Source: Pseudomonadales bacterium (lineage in GTDB: Bacteria; Pseudomonadota; Gammaproteobacteria; Pseudomonadales; Azotimanducaceae). Taken from it: DNA of 64,000 nt. Where the stretch lies: positions 2,480,001 through 2,544,000 of the forward strand of contig WLWP01000001.1 in assembly GCA_012103505.1 (NCBI GenBank), in the 5' to 3' direction. A program made the position numbers and the translations under genes. This document shows, piece after piece, positions 7,583 to 13,515 of the stretch; positions within the stretch are counted from its first letter, which is position 1, and each line of letters starts with the position of its first letter. Below the pieces are notes generated by a model that worked only from the letters and a program-made list of their open reading frames with translations, did not search any database and was not told where the DNA came from.

Positions 7583-9027
7583 TAGTTCCGATATTCCAAC
7601 GGTGGGTCGCGATCACCGAGAAGAGCCGCATACTTGAAGTTGGGGCCTTGCGCAGCTTTTAGCTCTGCTGCGGCGGCTTTTATGACCTCGGGTTTTTGTA
7701 GAAGGTCGACGCCAGACTTACCGAGGAGACGTGCAGCAAGTATCATACCTTTGTGGCCGATACTCGTACCTCCGGCAGCGACCGCCTGCCAACTATGGGC
7801 CGGAGTGCCAGGTACCCATGTCGCCGTGGTGAAGCCCACTGTCGGAACTAACCAACTCACATCACCAACGTCTGTCGACCCCATGTTCTGTCGGAATTGA
7901 AACGGTTGAATGACTCGCTGACTACCGAGTTCTAGATTGGGCTTGATCAGCGTCTTCCGCAGGGTGCGCGCAAATTCGTTTTCGGCTTTTGTATAACTGA
8001 TGCCACCTAACGCCCTCAAATTGTCATCTACAAGCTTGGAGAGAGTGTGATTTGGCAGGACAGGATAGTTGCCGTGCATCACCTCTACATCGACTTCAGT
8101 TTCTGTACCCATCGCTGCTGCTTTGGCGGCGTTTACCACTCGGTCGAACAGCGCGACAACGGTATCTGCCTGAGGGTGTCGTACGTAGTAATAGACTTGC
8201 GCCTTCTCCGGCACGATGTTCGGCGCATCACCACCATCGGTGATGACATAGTGGATGCGACTTGTTTGCGGCACATGCTCCCGCATCATATTGACCATGT
8301 AATTCATGACTTCGACCCCGTCCAACGCAGAGCGGCCCTTGTCTGGGGCGGAAGCTGCATGGGCCGCCTTACCGTGAAACGTGAACCGCCCTGATTTATT
8401 CGATGTTGTGGCATATGGGGAGGCAGAATTCGAACTCCCCGGGTGCCAATGGAGCACGACATCCACATCCTCGAAAAGGCCAGCTCTCGCTATGTAAACC
8501 TTACCCGAGCCCCCTTCTTCTGCCGGTGTACCGAAGACTTTGACCTGACCTGCATGGCCGCTCTCCTCGAGCCAATCCGCGATAGCGAGCGCTGCCGTGA
8601 TGGAAGCCGCACCAAATAGGTGGTGTCCACATGCGTGGCCAGCGCCTCCTTCAACTCTCGGGTTCCGGCTGGGTTCAGCTGCTTGGCTTAAACCTGGGAG
8701 CGCGTCAAATTCAGCTAAAATCCCGATAGTATTCCCACCAGAGCCAAAGCTAGCTACAAACGCTGTCGGTATATCGGCAACACCAGCTTGAACCTTAAAC
8801 CCTCTTGCCTTCAACGTTGCTTGGAGAGCCTCGCTGCTCTCGTTTTCCTGATAACCAACTTCCGCAAAACGCCAGATCTGGTCTGCAAGCTCTACACCCG
8901 CGGCTCCGTGCTTTTGCACGAGTTGGTCTATATCGGCTGCGTGGACCAGCGACGAACTCAAAATTAGACAGACGGTGGCCAACACTTTTATCTGGGAGCC
9001 GAAAAGTATGAGTTTTCTCAACGTCAT
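7582..9027 (-). CDS. Secreted M20-family amidohydrolase (AbgB/p-aminobenzoyl-glutamate hydrolase-like)
   Basis: Zinc metallo-hydrolase that cleaves amide bonds of acylated amino acids, exported to the periplasm. The signal peptide runs to about VHA. The mature part begins with the AbgB-like IWRFAEVGYQENESS. Metal-binding elements are visible: GILAEFDALPG, GAGHACGHHLFG, GTPAEEGGSGK, and the dimerisation-domain GKAAHAASAPDKGRSALDG. Late segments MGSTDVGDVSW and GTPAHSW complete the family pattern. The ATG used here has AAGAAG about 8 bp upstream; an in-frame GTG three codons earlier is also possible. Length is normal (481 residues). It is followed closely by the DUF1932 gene and may be co-transcribed with it. 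Confidence 0.85.
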   Translation of the reverse strand: MTLRKLILFGSQIKVLATVCLILSSSLVHAADIDQLVQKHGAAGVELADQIWRFAEVGYQENESSEALQATLKARGFKVQAGVADIPTAFVASFGSGGNTIGILAEFDALPGLSQAAEPSRNPRVEGGAGHACGHHLFGAASITAALAIADWLEESGHAGQVKVFGTPAEEGGSGKVYIARAGLFEDVDVVLHWHPGSSNSASPYATTSNKSGRFTFHGKAAHAASAPDKGRSALDGVEVMNYMVNMMREHVPQTSRIHYVITDGGDAPNIVPEKAQVYYYVRHPQADTVVALFDRVVNAAKAAAMGTETEVDVEVMHGNYPVLPNHTLSKLVDDNLRALGGISYTKAENEFARTLRKTLIKPNLELGSQRVIQPFQFRQNMGSTDVGDVSWLVPTVGFTTATWVPGTPAHSWQAVAAGGTSIGHKGMILAARLLGKSGVDLLQKPEVIKAAAAELKAAQGPNFKYAALLGDRDPPLEYRN

Positions 9028-9149
9028 AGGTACCACTTCTTATTGGTTTTCATGCAATCCAGCATGGTAGCAGAACTAAACATCGGTTCATCTTTCGTTC
9101 AGCTACACCTGGCAACCTATCGGAAACCGTGAAAGCAAGGAAAATACCC

Positions 9150-9557
9150 ATGCAACACCGGATCCAAAAAGAAATTGTGTGTCCCGTGACAGTCTCCAAA
9201 TCGATTGTGTGTCTTGTAATCACGCTTCTAATCGCGCTGTGCGCAGTGAGCGCTACGGCGATGCCGTCAAATCCTGGAATTCCCGTAAAAAAGATCCTTC
9301 ACGCGAGCCAGATTGATACTTGGCTGGTCTTAGACAATAGTCGATTGATCGTCAGCCGACCTGCAGCTAAGAATTACCTCGTCACCTTGCGTCGCGAGTG
9401 TCACGAACTCGGATTCGCCCACAGTGTTGGTCTCAGTTCATCCAACAATACGGTGTATGCCGGTTTCGATTACGTGACCGTTGGTGCGCAGAGATGCGCG
9501 ATTCAGAGTATCAACCAAATAAGCCCTGCCCAGAAAGCGGATCTGACGCGCTCATAG
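9150..9557 (+). CDS. Secreted DUF6491-family protein
   Basis: Small exported protein of 135 residues. A hydrophobic signal segment (VCLVITLLIALCAVSATA) is followed by a mature domain with WLVLDNSRLIV, KNYLVTLRREC, LGFAHSVGLSSSN, YAGFDYVTV and QRCAIQSINQIS. The paired cysteines (RREC and QRCAI) and this motif order match DUF6491 proteins of Gammaproteobacteria as I remember them. AGGA lies 8 bp before the ATG chosen; a GTG further upstream is weaker. The unusually long stretch before the hydrophobic core is encoded by two copies of the GTGTGTC motif (9177 and 9207, each read as Ile-Val-Cys), so a later GTG start at 9186 is also possible. Function unknown. Confidence 0.65.
   Translation: MQHRIQKEIVCPVTVSKSIVCLVITLLIALCAVSATAMPSNPGIPVKKILHASQIDTWLVLDNSRLIVSRPAAKNYLVTLRRECHELGFAHSVGLSSSNNTVYAGFDYVTVGAQRCAIQSINQISPAQKADLTRS
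9177..9213. repeat. Two GTGTGTC copies 30 bp apart in a signal-peptide region
   Basis: Copies at 9177-9183 and 9207-9213 are in the same orientation and both preceded by ATT. They lie within the N-terminal coding region of the DUF6491 gene, or in its leader if translation starts later. Confidence 0.6.
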
Positions 9558-9586
9558 CACAAGACGCGCGTCGTCCGTCTAAATCC

Positions 9587-9655
9587 GTTCGGTGTGTGTC
9601 TACGGCTGTGTGAGTTCGGTGTGTGTCTACGGCTGTGTGTAATGTGTCTACGGTT
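9587..9655. repeat. 27-bp tandem duplication containing GTGTGTC
   Basis: The unit beginning GTTCGGTGTGTGTCTACGGC is present twice in direct succession (starting at 9587 and 9614, period 27), with a partial third copy (ATGTGTCTACGG) behind. It fills the intergenic space between the convergent DUF6491 and AgmX/TonB-like genes. It is the last cluster of GTGTGTC motifs in the window. Confidence 0.8.
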
Positions 9656-9673
9656 ATGAGTTACGACTATACG

Positions 9674-10690
9674 TTAGGTCGGTAGGAAGTGGACGGGGTA
9701 GCGGATCTTGGTCCTGCGCACTTCACGTGTGCCGAAGTTAAATAAGCGCACTCGATTGACGATCTTGTCGATCATCATTTGATCATCGATCTCTGAGGCA
9801 ACCACCTTGCACTCAACGACCTGGCCGTTGGGATCGATAACAAGCTCCAAGACAACCTCGCCTTGTAACGCAGGGTTGCTGCGTAAGGTCCTGTTGTATA
9901 TCGCAAATATAGAGCCCTTGTTGGAGTCAAAGACCCGTCGGATTTCCTCGATAGAGCGATCACGACTATCAACTTCACGTGGCTTTCGTACACCGCCAGT
10001 TCCTGCAACATTTTCAGGTGCATCGACTTTGGTCGTTTCACGTCCCGCGAGTGCAACACCCCCTGTCTCTCTAGACAAGGCTGCGACATTTACACCGGCA
10101 CTGCGCGTTGAGTGTTTGGACGTCAAAATACTGCGATCGATTGTCGCGGCTGATCCCGCGCCACGTTGTATAGCGGCCGTGTCTTGCAAAGCAGAGACAT
10201 CGACTGCCTCGCGCATGTCGGCAAAGGCATCTTTGAACTGTAGTAGCCCAGAAACGGCTGCTTTTTCTTTAGCATTTGCCACTTTCGGCTCCGCCTTGGC
10301 AACTAACTCTTCCTTGGGTTTTGGTTCTTCTTTCTTCTCTTTTTCTTTCTCTGGTTCCTTGGGCTTTGGTTCTTCCAACTTCTTTGGCGGCGGCGGAATC
10401 TTAGGCTCAGGTTTTTCCAACACGATCCGTGCCAGCTGCGGCGGCAGCTCTTCTAACTCAGCACGTTCGATCTCAGGCAAAACCAACCAGGGCATAACGA
10501 GACCCACGGCCAGTACAAAAGCCAAGCTTCCCGAGAGCCACTTCTTGAAGATGATGCGATCGTTGGTGGCATTTTCCCAAGGCAACGCAAAGTCGTGTGT
10601 GTGCGCTTTCGCCGTTTTACGGACACTCGCCTTCTTCGGGGGAGCTACTTTGGCCTTGCCTGCTTGTGCGGGTCTTTTTATTTGGCTCAT
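9674..10690 (-). CDS. AgmX/PglI-type TonB-like energy transducer
   Basis: Last gene of the motor operon. A basic cytoplasmic N-terminus of about 45 residues precedes one membrane helix (LAFVLAVGLVMPWLVL, near residue 55). Then comes a Pro/Glu/Lys-rich stretch (EKPEPKIPPPPKKLEEPKPK and onward to about residue 130) that can span the periplasm as in TonB/TolA. The C-terminal domain, SIEEIRRVFDSNKGSIFAIY, LQGEVVLELVIDPNGQV and a final RTKIRYPVHF, matches the AgmX/PglI C-terminal domain of TonB-like partners in myxobacterial gliding motors. It overlaps the preceding exbD gene by 4 bp (ATGA), showing translational coupling. It presumably couples the proton channel to outer-membrane or periplasmic TPR partners. 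Confidence 0.8.
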   Translation of the reverse strand: MSQIKRPAQAGKAKVAPPKKASVRKTAKAHTHDFALPWENATNDRIIFKKWLSGSLAFVLAVGLVMPWLVLPEIERAELEELPPQLARIVLEKPEPKIPPPPKKLEEPKPKEPEKEKEKKEEPKPKEELVAKAEPKVANAKEKAAVSGLLQFKDAFADMREAVDVSALQDTAAIQRGAGSAATIDRSILTSKHSTRSAGVNVAALSRETGGVALAGRETTKVDAPENVAGTGGVRKPREVDSRDRSIEEIRRVFDSNKGSIFAIYNRTLRSNPALQGEVVLELVIDPNGQVVECKVVASEIDDQMMIDKIVNRVRLFNFGTREVRRTKIRYPVHFLPT

Positions 10691-11223
10691 GACGCCGCTC
10701 CAGCTGGGCTGGAATTCGTTTCAGCCATCAGTTCCTCAGCTGTCTTGGCACCGCCCACCTTGTTCACAGCAAGACTGACTTGTGCAAAGTCAGACGTCTG
10801 GCAGGTGTAGAGGATTCTTTTCAGCAACCAATATGGCACCTCTTTGTCACCCATGACCGTAATTTTGTGACCGCCCTCTGGAATTTCGCCACGGCGTTCG
10901 GCCTGATACTCAAGCTCGGTTTTCAATCCTGCGATCAATGGTTCCAGATCGCCGCTGATCTCCTCTATCTTTGCTACAGGTCGCCCTTGCACAATGAGGT
11001 CTTCCGCACTGACCGATATCGTTATCTGATTTTTTGGTCGCTGCTCGGAAGTCGAGTCCGGCAACTTAATGTCACTACTGGTCTGCAAAACCTCTACTTC
11101 CGACGAGTTAACCATTAGGAAGAAGACCAGAATCGTAAATATGTCCATCAACGAGACCAGATTCAGGGACGCAACCTTGCCCTTTCTCTGTCGCTGTCGA
11201 CGTTTATCCGTTCGTAGTTTCAA
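10687..11223 (-). CDS. ExbD/TolR-family motor protein, second paralogue (Asp retained)
   Basis: Inner-membrane proton-channel subunit. A short basic N-terminus leads into one membrane helix, VSLMDIFTILVFFLMV, with the proton-carrying Asp at residue 27 in the canonical position. A periplasmic domain follows (LKTELEYQAERRG, HKITVMGDKEVPYWLLKRILYTC), of the ExbD/TolR fold. It overlaps the upstream exbD by 4 bp and the downstream AgmX-like gene by 4 bp. Because its sister ExbD has Asn at the matching position, this copy is likely to carry the proton path of the pair. Confidence 0.85.
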   Translation of the reverse strand: MKLRTDKRRQRQRKGKVASLNLVSLMDIFTILVFFLMVNSSEVEVLQTSSDIKLPDSTSEQRPKNQITISVSAEDLIVQGRPVAKIEEISGDLEPLIAGLKTELEYQAERRGEIPEGGHKITVMGDKEVPYWLLKRILYTCQTSDFAQVSLAVNKVGGAKTAEELMAETNSSPAGAAS

Positions 11224-11738
11224 GATCGCTTCTCCCCAACCGCGGCGACCGCGACATCACCAAGGGAGATAACGGGGAAGAGTTCCGCTTGGACAACCTC
11301 CAAAGCTTGCACCGTTGGATAAGATCGCACTCGATCCATTACCGAGACTAAGGTCTGGTAGTCGGTATCCTTTTCCAATAAAACAGTGATGTCTTCTTTC
11401 TCGGGCATCCGCCGTTTGAGTTCCTGCATCACCAGCGTCAGCTCGGCGAAGTCATGACCAGCATCCGTAGTCGGCACTGTTTTTATGACACCACCTCGGC
11501 CATCTGCAACGACCAGCTTGTCGTCGAAAACCGCAACTTCTAGATGTACTGCTTCCGGATCTATCGGAGCACCGCTGGCATCACTTGCTGGGAAATTCAA
11601 GTCGATGACCGTTGTGTGGGTAAATACCATCGACAGCAAAAGGACAGGCACCAACACGATCATGAGATTCATGAACGGGGTGACATCTAACTCAGCTGCT
11701 TCTGTGTGCTTGTGGCGGCGCTTGCGTACGCGATCCAT
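11220..11738 (-). CDS. ExbD/TolR-family protein, first paralogue (Asp replaced by Asn)
   Basis: One-helix ExbD/TolR protein of 172 residues. The membrane segment reads DVTPFMNLMIVLVPVLLLSM; in ExbD and TolR the family pattern here is VTPFIDV, with the essential Asp at the position now occupied by Asn24 (codon AAT). The periplasmic domain (LKRRMPEKEDITVLLEKDTD, YQTLVSVMDRVRSYPTVQAL) keeps the fold. AGGA lies about 10 bp before the ATG. It sits 66 bp after exbB and overlaps the second exbD by 4 bp. Loss of the acidic residue suggests an asymmetric heterodimer with the second ExbD rather than a dead gene, since the rest is well kept. Confidence 0.85.
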   Translation of the reverse strand: MDRVRKRRHKHTEAAELDVTPFMNLMIVLVPVLLLSMVFTHTTVIDLNFPASDASGAPIDPEAVHLEVAVFDDKLVVADGRGGVIKTVPTTDAGHDFAELTLVMQELKRRMPEKEDITVLLEKDTDYQTLVSVMDRVRSYPTVQALEVVQAELFPVISLGDVAVAAVGEKRS

Positions 11739-11804
11739 GCCTAGCTTCCTTACTCTTGTCTGAAGTGCTTGTTACCTAAACGTCTTGTCGCCAAGACTCT
11801 TCGT

Positions 11805-12497
11805 TCAAGCGCGGGCTGGCTGTTTAGCCGCAGGCGCTGCTACTTTCGCTACAGCGTCGGCATTGCCTTCAAGCAGATTCACAAATTTGACGACGGCAAT
11901 TTCCAGGCTCTCGATAATTGCACTCGTCTTGCTTTGCAGCATTGAGTGAATCAGCAGAAGTGGAATAGCAGCCATCAATCCAAATGCAGTTGTGTTCATC
12001 GCGATCGAAATTGATTGTGACAACAGCGTCGCTTTTTCGGCTGGATCAGCATTGGCTACAGCTGTAAACGCCGCGATCAGACCAATGATCGTGCCAAGCA
12101 GACCTAACAGCGTTGCGATATTCGCAAACGTCGCGAGGTATGGGGTTCGTCGCTCAATCTGTGGCAAAGCTTCAAGCAAACCTTCTTCCATCGCTGCTTC
12201 GACGTCTGTCCGTCGTCTTGCTACATCTGCGTGCTGTTGCTTGTTGACGCCGTCTGCTGCGATACGCGCCATGGCAGACTTCGATTTTTTGGTGAACTCG
12301 ACGATCTCGCGCACGCGACGCTGCTTGAGCAATGGTAGTAGCTCGTTGTAAGCCTTGCGGTTTACACGCATTTCTTTTGCGAGGTAGAAATACCTTTCAA
12401 AGGCGATAGCAACGCCAATGCTCAGTACTATCGCGATTGGGTACATAAAGGGGCCACCTTCCTGGAAAAAGCCCACTACGGTTGCGTACATGTCCAT
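11805..12497 (-). CDS. MotA/TolQ/ExbB proton-channel protein
   Basis: Three-helix inner-membrane subunit that forms the pentameric channel around the ExbD helices. Helix 1 is FMYPIAIVLSIGVAIAFERYFYL near residue 20. A long cytoplasmic stretch follows (RREIVEF-like region and AARRRTDVEAAMEEG). Helices 2 and 3 contain the signature LATFANIATLLGLLGTIIGLI and ISIAMNTTAFGLMAAIPLLL, including the conserved Thr pair and Pro of the channel. AGGAG lies before the ATG. The preceding small gene ends 2 bp upstream. One ExbB serving two ExbD genes matches the AglR-AglQ-AglS stoichiometry of gene sets known from myxobacterial motors. Confidence 0.9.
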   Translation of the reverse strand: MDMYATVVGFFQEGGPFMYPIAIVLSIGVAIAFERYFYLAKEMRVNRKAYNELLPLLKQRRVREIVEFTKKSKSAMARIAADGVNKQQHADVARRRTDVEAAMEEGLLEALPQIERRTPYLATFANIATLLGLLGTIIGLIAAFTAVANADPAEKATLLSQSISIAMNTTAFGLMAAIPLLLIHSMLQSKTSAIIESLEIAVVKFVNLLEGNADAVAKVAAPAAKQPARA

Positions 12498-12499
12498 TC

Positions 12500-12835
12500 T
12501 TACTTCTCCTGATCTGGACTATCAACGTCCTGTAATCCCTGTAACGTTTCAAAGTAACCGAGTTCCCTTCGATACGCGGGTGGATACAGCCTTCTAAACA
12601 CTTCAGCTGAAACAGATTCAGCTTCGATTTCAATTTCGGGTAATCCCTGCGGCTCCCGCCAGGGCAAGATATAAAGCACTTTTGGCAATTCTTGGTTGCC
12701 CGAGATCACGGTTTCGTCAAGTTGTACGACACCAACTGGCATTTCTGCTACCGAGGTCTGCTTTTCATCAACCCCCCAGGCCAGAGAACTCAATCCGAGG
12801 CAAACACTAAAAACACCGGCCACTACTAATTTCAT
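12500..12835 (-). CDS. Small exported protein of the motor operon
   Basis: A 111-residue protein with a signal peptide (MKLVVAGVFSVCLGLSSLAWG). The mature part contains VVQLDETVISGNQELPKVLY followed by ILPWREPQG and ends in an acidic tail. A typical GGGAGA Shine-Dalgarno precedes the ATG. It lies between the TPR lipoprotein gene (23 bp) and exbB (2 bp), so it belongs to the motor operon and most likely works in the periplasm with it. I know no function; the GNQELPKVLYILPW block is the part most likely to be conserved. Confidence 0.65.
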   Translation of the reverse strand: MKLVVAGVFSVCLGLSSLAWGVDEKQTSVAEMPVGVVQLDETVISGNQELPKVLYILPWREPQGLPEIEIEAESVSAEVFRRLYPPAYRRELGYFETLQGLQDVDSPDQEK

Positions 12836-12858
12836 CGATGATCTCCCTTCAGCATCAG

Positions 12859-13515
12859 CTATCGTTTCGCCAACGAAGCCACACGTCGCTCTAAGTCCAT
12901 CATCCAGCCGCGAACTGTAGTGTCGGGTTCGACTTGTGCGAGCTGATATTCCTGGTACATCACTAACGCGTCTGTAAACCGACCCATATAGAGCTCATAG
13001 AGAATCCCAAGATTCAATCGAGCCTGGAGGTGATATGGATTCTGTTCGAGGCACTTCATGTATGAGGCTTCAGCATCGTTGAACATCCCTGCGACCCGCT
13101 GGCGAACACCTTGGAGTGACAGCGCATCACAATTGTTTGGATTGTAGGTCAGTGCCTTCGTGAGATATTCGTCAGCAGCCTTAGGGTCGTTTTGCTGCGT
13201 CGCCAGAATACTTAAGTTCACCCAAGCACCCGCTAGTTGGGGCTCTTGCTCGGTGATCTCAAACAAAAGAGCAGACGCTACCGCTTCGTTATCTTCAGCC
13301 ATTGCCTCCAGCGCTTTGGTGTAGAGCACACGGATATCTGGATCAACATCTACAGTCATCTCCGCTACAGGTTCGCCGGTTTCGCGCCGCTGCTCGTCTA
13401 TCGCAGGTTCTATGTCGACCACTTCGCGCTCGGGCGCACTCTGCGGCATGAGAGATACGGATCCACAACCACTGATCAGTGCGATCAGCAGAAGACTAGT
13501 GGATAGCTTGCGCAT
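12859..13515 (-). CDS. TPR-repeat lipoprotein
   Basis: Predicted outer-membrane lipoprotein: MRKLSTSLLLIALISGCGS has a clear lipobox (LISGC, Cys17). The mature part is built of tetratricopeptide repeats, for example LAGAWVNLSILATQQNDPKAA, LTYNPNNCDALSLQGVRQRV, ASYMKCLEQNPYHLQARLNL and LYMGRFTDALVMYQEYQLA. AGGAGG sits 9 bp before this ATG, which decides the start against a longer frame upstream. The gene overlaps the end of the large TPR lipoprotein gene by 20 bp, so the two are translationally coupled. It resembles the TPR lipoproteins found with Agl/Glt and PilF-like systems; a specific match cannot be made. Confidence 0.8.
   Translation of the reverse strand: MRKLSTSLLLIALISGCGSVSLMPQSAPEREVVDIEPAIDEQRRETGEPVAEMTVDVDPDIRVLYTKALEAMAEDNEAVASALLFEITEQEPQLAGAWVNLSILATQQNDPKAADEYLTKALTYNPNNCDALSLQGVRQRVAGMFNDAEASYMKCLEQNPYHLQARLNLGILYELYMGRFTDALVMYQEYQLAQVEPDTTVRGWMMDLERRVASLAKR

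Noticed and set aside
9807-10778. A 323-residue open frame on the plus strand opposite the AgmX/TonB-like gene
   Set aside because: It is the complement of a Pro/Glu/Lys-rich, biased sequence, giving Ser/Gly-rich nonsense. The minus-strand gene has clear domains and overlaps coupled neighbours.
9674-12497. Ordinary TonB-ExbB-ExbD uptake system
   Set aside because: Two ExbDs, an AgmX-type C-domain and giant TPR partners are present, and no TonB-dependent receptor is in the window.
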